In this document: in pieces, positions 35,464 to 44,587 of the stretch
How the letters are laid out: the number at the start of each line of letters is the position of its first letter
Numbering within the stretch: position 1 is the stretch's first letter
Assembly: GCA_023663705.1 (NCBI GenBank)
Contig: JAMPGY010000002.1
Span: 62,001 to 126,000 of the forward strand
Source of the DNA: Clostridium sp.
Lineage (GTDB): Bacteria; Bacteroidota; Bacteroidia; Bacteroidales; Bacteroidaceae
Reading direction: 5' to 3'
Length of the DNA stretch: 64,000 nt
Made by a program: the position numbers and the translations under genes
Notes under the pieces: model-generated
Seen by the model: the letters and a program-made list of their open reading frames with translations, nothing else
Told to the model about the DNA's origin: nothing
Database searches by the model: none

Positions 35464-36389
35464 AAGAGCGCGATGCTTCGATAGACTTCTTTAAGTGCGT
35501 ATTTATTCTGCTGATGGTGGCTTTTCACTTGGCGTGGTTTGCCGACCGTCATCTGCAACTCAAGAGTTTTGTATACACGTTTCACATGCCCGGTTTCCTT
35601 ATCCTGTCGGGATGGTTGGCACACATGCGCTGTCCGTGGTCACGTTTTGTGCGGCGTATCGTATGGATTTTTGTACCCTATGCTGTGATGGAGGTGGCCT
35701 ATGTGACGGCGGCCTCTTTTCTTCCTGTACGTGAGGAGGTGGGGGCACTTACATTGGCAGGTGTGCTGATGCGTGTGCTGTGGAATCCTCTTGGTCCTTA
35801 CTGGTATCTTCACACGTGGATGCTTTGCCAACTGATGGTGTATGCTTCGGTGACGTGGATGAGCCGTACTCCGCTGTTTGGGCGTTTGTGTGTGGTGGGT
35901 TGTGCCATGTGGGGTTTATCAGTCATGTGTCCGGCTTTCAACGTGGCCAATGCATGCTATTTCCTGTTGGGACATGCCGTATGCGAGAGCCGATTGGAGC
36001 TGCGCAGGATCTTTCCGCCTACGGCGTGGGCCGTCATGCCTCTTGTCATCCTTGTCGGTCAACCGGTTTCATTCGACCGCTCCACTGTGCCCGGTGTGAT
36101 GCTGGTGTGGTGTATGATGATGTTGATCGGTCGCATTCATGCTGTGAAGCATGTCTGGCCGTTGGCTGAAAGGGTGGGGCGCAACACGTTGCCCATCCTG
36201 CTTTTCTCGCCGGTGTTCACGATGGCGGCCAAGGCGATGATTCCATGTTTCATGTGGGATGAAAGCGGATATGTCTTCATGCTTGCGGGTACGGTGATGG
36301 CCGTGGGGGGATCGTTGGCTGTGGCTTGGGCTATGGATCGATTGCATCTCTCTCGCCTGTTTTTCGGCCGTGAACGCATATTGCTGTAG
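35460..36389 (+). CDS. Acyltransferase family 3-like membrane protein
   Basis: 309 residues, about nine to ten membrane helices. It opens with ERDASIDFFKCVFILLMVAFHLAW, where the His in the first helix corresponds to the catalytic His of acyltransferase-3 proteins. FHMPGFLILSGWLAHMR is the other family hallmark. Such enzymes O-acylate glycans or lipids at the inner membrane. ATGA coupling with the EamA transporter suggests co-expression, but no glycan pathway is nearby. Substrate unknown. Confidence 0.88.
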   Translation: MKERDASIDFFKCVFILLMVAFHLAWFADRHLQLKSFVYTFHMPGFLILSGWLAHMRCPWSRFVRRIVWIFVPYAVMEVAYVTAASFLPVREEVGALTLAGVLMRVLWNPLGPYWYLHTWMLCQLMVYASVTWMSRTPLFGRLCVVGCAMWGLSVMCPAFNVANACYFLLGHAVCESRLELRRIFPPTAWAVMPLVILVGQPVSFDRSTVPGVMLVWCMMMLIGRIHAVKHVWPLAERVGRNTLPILLFSPVFTMAAKAMIPCFMWDESGYVFMLAGTVMAVGGSLAVAWAMDRLHLSRLFFGRERILL

Positions 36390-36404
36390 CGGATGAAGGT
36401 ATTT

Positions 36405-36444
36405 GTCTGCTTATGTCTGGATCGAGATCCGGACATAAGCAGAC
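36405..36444 (+). terminator. Hairpin after the acyltransferase gene
   Basis: A 16-bp stem, 36405-36420 with 36429-36444 (one G-T pair) and an 8-base loop. There is no T-run, but its length and position between convergent genes support a terminator role. Confidence 0.6.
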
Positions 36445-36476
36445 GGCGGGAGATTCTCACATTGAGCCTCCCGCCG
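36444..36476 (-). terminator. Terminator hairpin of the hmuSTUV-like operon
   Basis: CGGCGGGAG at 36444-36452 pairs with CTCCCGCCG at 36468-36476. It abuts the preceding hairpin directly and lies 28 bases beyond the DUF2149 stop on the minus strand. The T-run is weak on both strands. Confidence 0.6.
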
Positions 36477-36504
36477 TTATCAGATGAATGAAACATCTAT
36501 GGTG

Positions 36505-36852
36505 TCAGTCTTCGGGAACATAGATTATCTGTCCGTTTTCCAGCTGATAGGCAGTGCCTACGCGCTTGCCCTTGTTCCCGTTGCCATCGGCTTTCTCACC
36601 CGATGGCTTGTAGGTGTTGATTTCGTGTCCCTCTTTGGTGATGATCTCCATATCATCTGTGCCGGGATTCTTCACGATGGTGAAGTCTTCCTGACTGAAA
36701 ATCTCACTCATGTTCATGTGGAGCACCATGGCTATCATGAGTGATACGGCAAAGACCATTGCCACATCAAACAGGTTGACCACCACACTCAGCGGATCGC
36801 CCTCTTCTTCCTGAAGTAGGGGATTGTTTCGTCTGCGTCTGCGGTCGCTCAT
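36505..36852 (-). CDS. DUF2149 protein (HmuV-like), single-pass membrane
   Basis: 115 residues. After a basic cytoplasmic start (SDRRRRRNNPLLQEEEGDPL) comes one membrane helix (NLFDVAMVFAVSLMIAMVLH), then a short periplasmic tail ending NGQIIYVPED. This is the ExbD/TolR-like topology of DUF2149 proteins that accompany MotA/TolQ/ExbB subunits beside CobN-type chelatases. It overlaps the upstream channel gene by ATGA at 36849-36852. It probably forms the plug/stator partner of that proton channel. Last gene of the operon. Confidence 0.85.
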   Translation of the reverse strand: MSDRRRRRNNPLLQEEEGDPLSVVVNLFDVAMVFAVSLMIAMVLHMNMSEIFSQEDFTIVKNPGTDDMEIITKEGHEINTYKPSGEKADGNGNKGKRVGTAYQLENGQIIYVPED

Positions 36853-37457
36853 GACAGTGCCTCCTCTTTTTCACGGTTAATGACGCGGGCCACATAATCC
36901 AGGCTGTTTAGTTCGCGGGCAAACCAACGTTGTTTGAGTTGGAGGGTGATGAGGCCTACGGAACTGATGACCAAACCAACGACGGTGGTGGCAAAGACCA
37001 CCTGCATGTTGTAGGCCATACCTGAGATGTCGCCGGTGGAAAGTCCCACGAGGGCGGGACTCATACTGATGAGTGTGCCTACGAGACCGAGAATGGGTCC
37101 CATTTTGGAGAGCATGCGTGGCAGAGCCGTATCTTTGGCGGCCTCGGTCTCAAAGCGGCTGAGCAGGTAGTCTGCATAGTCCTCATCGTGGCGATGGGCG
37201 AGTAACTCACGTAGGTAGGCGATGAAGAGCGAATTGTTGCGGCGTGGCAATAGTTCGGTCAGTGCGTCGGCTGTGGAGGGCGTGAGCGTGCGGATAGCCT
37301 CATCAAGCTTCCGGTCGTTGCGTCGTTTGATAATAAATGTGTTGTAGGTGCCTCCTATGAGAAGAAGTGCGCGCAGGAAGAGTGCGATAAGAAGCACGAT
37401 GTCAGGGATGAGCATGCTGTTTGAGATCCAGAACAGCGTCTTTGAGATTAATTCCAT
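36849..37457 (-). CDS. MotA/TolQ/ExbB-family proton channel subunit (HmuU-like)
   Basis: 202 residues. One N-terminal helix (LIPDIVLLIALFLRALLLIG) is followed by a long cytoplasmic helical part. Two membrane helices then carry the ExbB/TolQ signature LPRMLSKMGPILGLVGTLIS and MQVVFATTVVGLVISSVGLI. In this family the channel uses proton flow to drive a periplasm-spanning partner. Here the partners by context are the DUF2149 protein (4-base overlap) and the membrane-anchored chelatase, so the pair may energise chelation or dechelation. Confidence 0.9.
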   Translation of the reverse strand: MELISKTLFWISNSMLIPDIVLLIALFLRALLLIGGTYNTFIIKRRNDRKLDEAIRTLTPSTADALTELLPRRNNSLFIAYLRELLAHRHDEDYADYLLSRFETEAAKDTALPRMLSKMGPILGLVGTLISMSPALVGLSTGDISGMAYNMQVVFATTVVGLVISSVGLITLQLKQRWFARELNSLDYVARVINREKEEALS

Positions 37458-37476
37458 GATGTTGTTTACTGTTGGT

Positions 37477-38163
37477 TTATTTGTTGTATTTTTTAAGTCT
37501 CCATTTGAGTCGTGAGGCCGCGAAGCCTGCGGCAGCGAGGGTGAGGATGAGAACGGCTGCTGCTACGAGTTCCTGCCAGCGTGGCGTAGCAGGAGCTGCG
37601 GCATAGACTGTCTCTCCATTGACAGTGGAAATCAGCCCGATGGCGCACACGAAGAGAGTGAGCATAAAGTGAATCTCCAATCGTTCGTCGTGGGTGGGGA
37701 AGAGCCTGCGCACGAGGGCGGGGGCCAGACTGAGCACCACGGCTGTGGCCGCGGCGAGACATCCGGCGGTGAGCATGAAGTCAGTGCCGGTGAGGGTGAA
37801 TATGATCTGGGTGAGCAGCATGAAAAGCACGGGCAGGATGAGCAGGCCGGGATAGAGGCCAAGCAGCCGGAGCCAGCGTGGCGGACGATTGCCCGGAAGG
37901 TCGCGCAGGTGTCCCATGCAGTAGGCCAGACAGATGGCCGACTCGGCGGTGACCAGCAATGCCATGTCTTGCAACAGATCTTTGTGGGTGAGATAGTCGG
38001 TGAGTTGTGTCTTACTCTGGAGTACGGCGTAGCGTGTGCTCCACCACACGAAAGCAGCCGCCGTGAGGGCGAAGGCTACCCGACCGACAAAAGGCCAAAA
38101 ACTGAGGCGGAAAAGGCTGTTGAGGGTGATGAACAGCATGAGGATGATGAGGATAATTTCCAT
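37477..38163 (-). CDS. Polytopic membrane protein (HmuT-like)
   Basis: 228 residues with about six membrane helices and no recognisable enzyme motif. It lies 30 bases after the chelatase gene and 19 before the channel gene. The family is known mainly by its co-occurrence with CobN-like and TolQ-like genes in Bacteroidales heme-uptake operons. Positional identity with hmuT is inferred from gene order, not from a motif. Confidence 0.8.
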   Translation of the reverse strand: MEIILIILMLFITLNSLFRLSFWPFVGRVAFALTAAAFVWWSTRYAVLQSKTQLTDYLTHKDLLQDMALLVTAESAICLAYCMGHLRDLPGNRPPRWLRLLGLYPGLLILPVLFMLLTQIIFTLTGTDFMLTAGCLAAATAVVLSLAPALVRRLFPTHDERLEIHFMLTLFVCAIGLISTVNGETVYAAAPATPRWQELVAAAVLILTLAAAGFAASRLKWRLKKYNK

Positions 38164-38193
38164 GGTCTGTTTGGTTTATCATAGTTAACGAGG

Positions 38194-41100
38194 TCAGTCT
38201 TCATCGTCTTGTGTGCGTTTGCGATGCCACAAGAAGACAAGTACGACAAACACGACCAGTACGCAGCCGGCCACTAACCATCCGTTGAGTCCCGCAGGCT
38301 GGCCTTCCTCGGTCAGTCGTGAGTTTTGGCGTTCCATCACCATGCCTTTGGTGGCATCGGCCGTCAGTCCGGTCTGTGCGGTCATGCTGTGACGATATGC
38401 CTGCGCCTGCCGGTCGGACAACTGAGAGGCGATAAATTGTTGAAGGTCGGTATTGAGCGCGGTGAATTCGGAACCGGATGCGCCGTATTTCTCCACCGAC
38501 TCAGCGTGCATGCGTGCCGTTTCGGCCAGTTGTTCGGGTGTGGCTTTCCAATATCCTTTGCGTGCGGTTTCCAGCATGGTGGCGGTCATTTCCTGCACGG
38601 CGGCGGGGTTGATTGTCTCAAAGCGCTCACGTATGCCGGTGTGGTATTCATCGCGCACATAAACCTTATAGATGTTATTCCATATCGAAGGATCTACGGC
38701 AGTGGGTTTCATTACGTTCCACCCGTAGGCGTTACGCACCATGTGAGCCACTTCGTCGGCTCCGGCAGCACTACCCTGTGCCTTCTCTTCCACAACGGTG
38801 GGATTGAAGAGTCGTGTGCGTGCCTCCACTCCGATAGCTTCGCGTGAGTCTTGCAGACGGGCATGATGGCGGTTGCGGTAGTCGCTGAAGTAGGCATCCG
38901 GTTCCTTACCCGTGACGTTGCGCACGGTGAGATTCATGCCGCCCATGAACTCATAGACGTGGTCGAGCGAGAGGGCTCCCCACGTGTTGCTTTGGCGGGG
39001 TTGCACAACGACGTCCGTTCCGGCGAGTGCAGCCCGGAACGCATCGGCCGAGTAGCTTTCCCATTGATCGGCATCACCATAGAAGGCGCCCATGTTTTCC
39101 ACGTAGCGGTCGGCTATCTCCCGTTCGTCGTTCCACGTGTTTCCGGCTTCCACCATTTCCTGTATGCCTGTTCCGTAGTGTCCGTCCAGTCCGCCGAACA
39201 CGCGGCGTGTGGACATAGCCCGGGCTTTGCCCGGTGCGACACCTTGTGCCACGAGCAGACGCTCGGCCTCCTCCACTCCCCGGCGCACGAGGTTGTCGTG
39301 CTTGTCATCATCGGCCGATGCGGCCATTTCCACAGCACGGTTGATGAGGAAGAGGCGGGACGAAGCCAAATCGCGCAACTGTCCGGAGGTTTGTACTACC
39401 ACGTCAATGCGTGGGCGTCCCAGTTCGGCCGAAGGAATGAGGCGCAGGTCGCTTACGCGGCCGAAGCGGTCGCGTACGGGTTCGACCCCCAGCATATAGA
39501 GAACCTGTGCGATGGTGGCTCCTCCGCTCTGCACGAACTCACCGCTCCAGAGCGTGTAGCTCACTTTGCGGGGGAAGTTCCCGTCGTGGCGGTTTTGGTA
39601 TTCCTCGATTGTGTGACGCGCCAGTTCCACCCCTTTGTCCCAAGCCTCGGCAGTGGGTGTCTCCTCGCTGTTGATGGCGAATAAGTTGCGTCCGGTGGGC
39701 AGTACGTTGGGATTGGCGATCAGGTCACCGCCCGGTGATGGAGCTACAAATGCTCCGTTGAGTGCACCGACGAGGGCTTTCATTTCGTTTTCAGGAGCCT
39801 CGTCCAGCATGTGGCGATAATCACCGACGCGGTGCAGTGACGTGGCCAATTCGTTGATGGCGCGGGCGCGAGCCAACTCTTCCGGTGTGGTGGAAGTGTT
39901 TTGTCCGGTGCTTTTTCTGCCCTCGCGCATGGCCGTCATGCGAGCCATCATTCCATTCGGTTTCTGTTGTTCGGCCACGATGCGGCGTGCTTCGGTGATC
40001 TCGTTGGTTGTGAGGCGGGCAAATGTCGCTATCTGTTCGTCCGTGGCCGGAGTTTTGGTGCTAAGCAGCGAACGTACGATGCGGCGTGCCGGTTCGATGT
40101 AGCGCTCGTTGAAGATCACCTGTCTGCGGCTGATGTCGGCGGGTGCCGTGCCGCGCAGGCGGTCAAGAGCCAACAGACTGTAGGCGATGGGATCCACTGT
40201 CATGGACTCCACAGATGAGAGCTGGTAGGACTCGCTGTAGGGATGCCCCATTATGTAAGGCTCTCCGGTGATGCGTGCCGAGGAGAGTTCCTCGGCGTAA
40301 TTCTCGATGCGCTCTACTTCGGCTTCGTCGAGCGTGCGTCGACCCACCGTGTCAAGTCCCAAATCGGCCGTAATCTCCAATTGTGTGGCCAAGCGCAAAA
40401 TATCGGCCGAAAGCGCGCGGGTGTCACTGCCTTCGCGATTGAATGCACGCAATTTATCGGTGAGTTCCTTGTAGGTGTTGCGTATGCCCGACTCACGGAA
40501 AGGTGGTGTCAGATAGGACAACAATGTGGCATAGGTACGGCGTTTGGCTATCATAGCCTCTCCGGTGTTGTCAATGCTATAGAAGTAGAAATGCGGCAGA
40601 GGACCGATAAGACGGTCGGGCCAGTCGAGGTTGCTCAGTGCCACTTGTTTACGCGGTGTGAATTCAAGGCTTCCGTGGGTGCCGAAGTGGAGGATGGCAT
40701 CGGCTCCGAATGCAAAGCGCGCCCACAGATAGGGGGCGATGTAGCTGTGTGGAGGAACCTGATCGGTGCCGTGCACGATCTGAAACTCGTTTTCACCTTC
40801 GCCGGCCATCGGCTGGGGGAAAAGGGCGATGTTGCCGTATTGGAGACAAGGGAAAGCCAGTCGGCCGTCTTCGGTGCGCAGTCGGTTGTGGTCGCCGGGG
40901 AAGGCACCGAACACCTCGGTTACCTCCTGCACTTTTTCGGGACGCAGGGCTACATGTGTCCAGCGGTCATAATCCTCGGCCGTGACGAGGCTGGGACGGC
41001 CATGCTGCATGAATTGTCCGGCACCGGCGGCATCGAAGGCATTGAAAAGGGAACCGCGTTCCTGGATGTCACGTTCCAAGGCCTCGGCTGTGGCGGGCAG

Positions 41101-42306
41101 ACCGTCCACACGGTATCCTTCATCGCGTAGACGGCACAGCACATTGAAGAGTGACGTGGGCACTTCCATACCACTGGCGACCATGCCGGCTTGTCCGGGA
41201 CCTTTGTAGTACACGATGACTACACGTTTGTCGGAGTTTGCCTTGTCTCGCAGAGTCAGATGGCGTTTTACGGTCTCTACGTATTCGGCCAGTCTGTCGG
41301 GTATGGCATAGGACTGCAGCAACCCGTCCGCGTCGCGCCGGTAGGCAAAGACGGCCGAGGTGCGTATGGATCCGTCAATCTCGGGCATCACGATGCTTTG
41401 CGACAGGAAACCTCCGTTCATGCCAGCCACGTCCTGTTCCCATTCGTCGGTCAGACGATTGACGCTCAAGGGATCGAATAGCAGGATGTTGCGGCGGGCG
41501 AGCAGGGCTGTCATGTCGTCGCCCAGCCGACCGTGAGCCATATTGACGATAGCATCGGGAGCTATCTGTTCCACAAACTCCTGCAGGTGCAGGATGGAGG
41601 CTACCGGGTAGACGTTCCATTCCTCTTGCTCGAGAGCGGCGATCAGATCGGTGGGATCGGCCATTTGTCCTGTCACCACGATGCGGCGGGCGCCCTCGTG
41701 ATAAAGGTTGTGCCGGCGCATGAAGGCTTCGTAGTCGGATACGGTGAGAAACACCTGTTCGTCATCGTCTGCCTCTTTGTCAATGGAGACGTGATAGAGG
41801 TAGTCGGACGGTTTCTCCACGGGGGCATCGGGGGCTTCTGCCCGGAGGAGTTTGCCGTCGATATAAGTGCGTATCAGGCGAAGCAGGTTGCGGTAGTTGC
41901 GTCGTCCGCCGTTGGCCATATATGCGCCGATCTGTTCGGTCTGTTCTTCGGTGAGCGTAGTGATATTGTTGTCGGGGTTGGTGGCCATTCCGGTGTAGAC
42001 CGGTGTTCCGCCTTCAGCGGCCCGCTGCAGCAGTGCGCGTTGCTCGGCCGTTAGGTTGAGTCCCATGCCGTTTACCATCACCATGTCGTAATGTCCGAGT
42101 GATGAAAGGTCGTCGGAAGTGATGTCACTGATGCGGATAAACGAGTTGTCGTTGGCGCGTGATATCTGTTGCAGCGTGATGGGTTGATAGTTGAGAAAAG
42201 CGATATGGGTGCGGCTCAGCCATTTGTGCCATCCGAACCAAAGGACGGTGATGATAGCGGCAACCGATGCTATCGCGAGGATTTGTTTGCGTGGAATTTG
42301 TCTCAT
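38194..42306 (-). CDS. hmuS: Membrane-anchored CobN-like chelatase (HmuS-type heme dechelatase candidate)
   Basis: 1370 residues from the ATG at 42306. The frame runs on to 42360, but that part includes the -7 box. Residues about 7-25 (ILAIASVAAIITVLWFGW) form an N-terminal membrane anchor, and a second anchor near the C-terminus (WLVAGCVLVVFVVLVFLWHR) is followed by a basic tail, so the chelatase body should be periplasmic. CobN family motifs are present: HFGTHGSLEFTPRKQVALS with His544, FGAFPGDHNRL, VSYTLWSGEFVQSGGATIAQ and RPRIDVVVQTSG. True CobN is cytosolic and works with CobST. No cobS/cobT or corrin genes are near. The set with the three downstream genes matches hmuSTUV of Porphyromonas/Bacteroides, where HmuS is reported to remove iron from heme anaerobically. 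HmuY and HmuR are not beside it. Confidence 0.85.
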   Translation of the reverse strand: MRQIPRKQILAIASVAAIITVLWFGWHKWLSRTHIAFLNYQPITLQQISRANDNSFIRISDITSDDLSSLGHYDMVMVNGMGLNLTAEQRALLQRAAEGGTPVYTGMATNPDNNITTLTEEQTEQIGAYMANGGRRNYRNLLRLIRTYIDGKLLRAEAPDAPVEKPSDYLYHVSIDKEADDDEQVFLTVSDYEAFMRRHNLYHEGARRIVVTGQMADPTDLIAALEQEEWNVYPVASILHLQEFVEQIAPDAIVNMAHGRLGDDMTALLARRNILLFDPLSVNRLTDEWEQDVAGMNGGFLSQSIVMPEIDGSIRTSAVFAYRRDADGLLQSYAIPDRLAEYVETVKRHLTLRDKANSDKRVVIVYYKGPGQAGMVASGMEVPTSLFNVLCRLRDEGYRVDGLPATAEALERDIQERGSLFNAFDAAGAGQFMQHGRPSLVTAEDYDRWTHVALRPEKVQEVTEVFGAFPGDHNRLRTEDGRLAFPCLQYGNIALFPQPMAGEGENEFQIVHGTDQVPPHSYIAPYLWARFAFGADAILHFGTHGSLEFTPRKQVALSNLDWPDRLIGPLPHFYFYSIDNTGEAMIAKRRTYATLLSYLTPPFRESGIRNTYKELTDKLRAFNREGSDTRALSADILRLATQLEITADLGLDTVGRRTLDEAEVERIENYAEELSSARITGEPYIMGHPYSESYQLSSVESMTVDPIAYSLLALDRLRGTAPADISRRQVIFNERYIEPARRIVRSLLSTKTPATDEQIATFARLTTNEITEARRIVAEQQKPNGMMARMTAMREGRKSTGQNTSTTPEELARARAINELATSLHRVGDYRHMLDEAPENEMKALVGALNGAFVAPSPGGDLIANPNVLPTGRNLFAINSEETPTAEAWDKGVELARHTIEEYQNRHDGNFPRKVSYTLWSGEFVQSGGATIAQVLYMLGVEPVRDRFGRVSDLRLIPSAELGRPRIDVVVQTSGQLRDLASSRLFLINRAVEMAASADDDKHDNLVRRGVEEAERLLVAQGVAPGKARAMSTRRVFGGLDGHYGTGIQEMVEAGNTWNDEREIADRYVENMGAFYGDADQWESYSADAFRAALAGTDVVVQPRQSNTWGALSLDHVYEFMGGMNLTVRNVTGKEPDAYFSDYRNRHHARLQDSREAIGVEARTRLFNPTVVEEKAQGSAAGADEVAHMVRNAYGWNVMKPTAVDPSIWNNIYKVYVRDEYHTGIRERFETINPAAVQEMTATMLETARKGYWKATPEQLAETARMHAESVEKYGASGSEFTALNTDLQQFIASQLSDRQAQAYRHSMTAQTGLTADATKGMVMERQNSRLTEEGQPAGLNGWLVAGCVLVVFVVLVFLWHRKRTQDDED

Positions 42307-42339
42307 GCTTTGGGTCGTAAATACTATTAAAATAACGTG

Positions 42340-42371
42340 CAAAATTACCTTATTACGCAAAGCATGTCAAT
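42340..42371 (-). promoter_or_regulatory. Promoter of the hmuSTUV-like operon
   Basis: On the minus strand TAATTTTG (42340-42347) is an exact -7 box. ATTG (42368-42371) is a 3-of-4 -33 element at exactly 20 bases. The leader is about 27 bases. No Fur-box-like palindrome was evident. Confidence 0.75.
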
Positions 42372-42404
42372 ACTTGATTGCAGTGAAATATGGGAGAAGA
42401 AGGC

Positions 42405-42435
42405 AAAAAGTCAGCAGCTGCGGCTACTGACTTTT
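42405..42435 (-). terminator. Terminator of mazG
   Basis: AAAAGTCAG at 42406-42414 pairs with 42427-42435, with an inner AGC/GCT helix. On the minus strand the stem ends in a run of five T. It lies 37 bases after the mazG stop. Confidence 0.82.
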
Positions 42436-42471
42436 GAGTATTTCTACAAGGAACGGATAGTCTCTGCTCAC

Positions 42472-43278
42472 TTAGTCCTTGTCGGAAGTGGAGGTCTGTC
42501 CGAGGGTTTTGGCTTCGTTCCACCAGGCATCCATCTCGCCCAGCGTGAGATCCTGCCATTGGAGGCCGGATTCCTTCATGCGTTGTTCCACGTGGTTGAA
42601 GCGACTGATAAATTTGCGGTTGGTGCGTTCGAGAGCATTATCCGGATTGATGTGGTAGAGGCGACCGGCATTGATGATACTGAACAGGAAATCGCCGAAT
42701 TCATCCACTGCTCGTTCCTGATCCTCGCGTTCCAGTTCGGTTTCCAACTCGGTCAGTTCCTCCCGTACTTTATCCCATACCTGTTCGCGATGTTCCCAAT
42801 CGAAACCCACGTTGCGTGCCTTGTCTTGTATGCGGTAAGCCTTGATGAGCGAAGGCAGTGCATCGGGAACTCCGGCCAGCACCGTTTTATTTCCGTCTTT
42901 CTCTTTCAGCTTAATCTGTTCCCAGTTCTGAATCACTTCTTTAGCCGAGTCTGCTTTCACGTCGCCATACACGTGAGGATGACGGAAGATAAGTTTGTCG
43001 GCGAGCTTGTTGCATACGTCGGCGATGTCAAACTGTCCTTTCTCATCGGCTATCTTGGCGTAAAAGGCAATGTGGAGCAACACATCGCCCAGCTCCTTGC
43101 AGATGTTGGGAGCGTCGTTTTTCATCAGGGCGTCGCACAGTTCAAAGGTTTCCTCTATCGTGTTGGGGCGCAGGCTCTCGTTGGTCTGTTTGCGATCCCA
43201 CGGACACTTCTCGCGCAGTGTGTCAAGCACATCGAGAAAGCGTCCGAAGGCTTCCATTTTTTCTTCTCTTGTATGCAT
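42472..43278 (-). CDS. mazG: MazG nucleoside triphosphate pyrophosphohydrolase
   Basis: 268 residues from the ATG at 43278. The frame is open to 43329, but the -7 box at 43307-43314 lies inside that extension. There are two MazG helical domains. The first has LREKCPWDRKQTNESLRPNTIEE and ELGDVLLHIAFYA, the EExxE/ExxD metal-binding pattern. The second has the degenerate repeat VDEFGDFLFSIINAGRLY. It hydrolyses NTPs to NMP and pyrophosphate, cleaning damaged nucleotides and modulating (p)ppGpp. Single-gene transcript with its own promoter and terminator. Confidence 0.95.
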   Translation of the reverse strand: MHTREEKMEAFGRFLDVLDTLREKCPWDRKQTNESLRPNTIEETFELCDALMKNDAPNICKELGDVLLHIAFYAKIADEKGQFDIADVCNKLADKLIFRHPHVYGDVKADSAKEVIQNWEQIKLKEKDGNKTVLAGVPDALPSLIKAYRIQDKARNVGFDWEHREQVWDKVREELTELETELEREDQERAVDEFGDFLFSIINAGRLYHINPDNALERTNRKFISRFNHVEQRMKESGLQWQDLTLGEMDAWWNEAKTLGQTSTSDKD

Positions 43279-43306
43279 ATACCTATTATATATTATAAAA
43301 CCAGGG

Positions 43307-43314
43307 CAAAAATA
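43307..43314 (-). promoter_or_regulatory. Promoter -7 box of mazG
   Basis: TATTTTTG on the minus strand exactly matches TAnnTTTG and lies 28 bases before the ATG. No -33 match is seen. Confidence 0.6.
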
Positions 43315-43452
43315 CAAAGAAATCCTCAATCATATGTCCTGTGGCTATGGAAAATCCGGTGTAGTAGCTGCAGGGCAGAGCCAATGACGTTTGTTGCTCT
43401 TATTGGCCTCTAAAAAACTTAAAAAATATGCCACCTGTTTAATAAAAAGTTA

Positions 43453-43460
43453 TACTTTTG
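43453..43460 (+). promoter_or_regulatory. Promoter -7 box of the TolB-like gene
   Basis: TACTTTTG exactly matches TAnnTTTG; TATG at 43427-43430 could be the -33, at 22-base spacing. The leader to the ATG at 43557 is about 90 bases and contains no motif that I recognise. Confidence 0.55.
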
Positions 43461-43556
43461 TGAATGCGAAGCACCGATAGAGGCAACATGTCGGAAGGAA
43501 TGTTCTGCAAAGGATGTGGTCGTCGGGCGTCTGCGCAAGTTTATAAAGTCAGGTAA

Positions 43557-44546
43557 ATGAAGTATAGTATGTTTAGTTTGAGCCTCATGGTAATAACCGT
43601 GTGCGCTCCGATGGAGGAAGTCCGTGCCCAAAAGGTGGATTATTCCGTGGTGTCTGTTCCCGAAGAATCCGGAACGAAGTTCACACAGATCTCTTTACCC
43701 GCAGACATGGTGTGCATGCCTGAAGTGAAGCGTACGGCGAGTGGAGTCGGGTAGTTCTCCAACCGTATCCTCGACATCTCGAAAGACGGCGCCAGCATTG
43801 CTTATCTGTCCTATCGCAACAACACGACCAATATTTTCATTAAAGAGTTGGCCAAGCAGGGAGCATCCATTCAGAAAACCAACCGTACGGCTGTGCTTGA
43901 CTTTGCTTTTTCATCCGATGGCAAGAACATCTGTTTTTCCGAGGCGCGCGGCAAGACCAACCAAATCTTCCAGACCTCTGCCGACAAAGGTTTCATCTGT
44001 CGGCAGATTACGAGCGGCAGCAAGGACTATTCGCCCATTTATTCACCGGACATGAGTCTGATTTTCTTTGCCCGGCAGGAGAATAACGGTACCAGTATTT
44101 GGAGCTACCATATGCAGAACAACTTTTTGGCCAACTACACGCCCGGCATGAATCCTTGGCCGGTGAATGGTGAGGAGGCTTTCGTGTGCGTGCGTTCCAA
44201 TGCGGCCGGAAACAGTGAAATCTGGAAAATCAACTATGCTACGGGCGTGGAGGAATGTATCGTGTCGCAACCGGGACACGACTTTACCTCGCCCAGCATA
44301 TCGCCCGATGGAAAGTGGTTGCTTTTCGTGGGCAGCAGCCTGATAGAGAGTGGAAAGATACGGTATTGGAACACGGACATCTACGTGAGCAGGACGGACG
44401 GTACGGAATTTACCCAACTCACTTACCACGCGGCGGACGACCTGAGCCCCGTCTGGGCTAAGGACGGCCGGTCTATATATTTCGTGTCGCAGCGTGGCAG
44501 TGCGGAGGCGCAGGCCAACATCTGGCGCATGACATTCGATTATTAG
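43557..44546 (+). pseudogene. TolB/PD40-like beta-propeller protein interrupted by an in-frame amber codon
   Basis: One continuous frame runs from the ATG at 43557 to the stop at 44546, broken only by TAG at 43752-43754 (codon 66). Upstream, a signal-like N-terminus ends near VRAQ. Downstream the frame immediately continues FSNRILDISKDGASIAYLSY and keeps PD40/WD40-like blades to the end: VLDFAFSSDGKNICFSEARG, SPSISPDGKWLLFVG and SPVWAKDGRSIYFVSQRG. Such TolB-like periplasmic propellers bind peptidoglycan-associated or other envelope partners. Nothing else is damaged, so the stop is recent, an error, or suppressed. A TGG-to-TAG change would explain it. A downstream ATG at 43848 could give a 232-residue product without signal peptide. 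Confidence 0.8.
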
Positions 44547-44587
44547 TGTTTTATTCATAATAGTATTAACTTAAATGTATCAAGTAA

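Noticed and set aside
38194-42306. Calling the large minus-strand gene cobaltochelatase CobN
   Set aside because: Two membrane anchors, TolQ/DUF2149 neighbours and absence of cobalamin genes favour the HmuS-type subfamily.
42307-42360. Longer start for the chelatase gene
   Set aside because: The extra 18 codons include the -7 box at 42340-42347, so they are unlikely to be fully transcribed.
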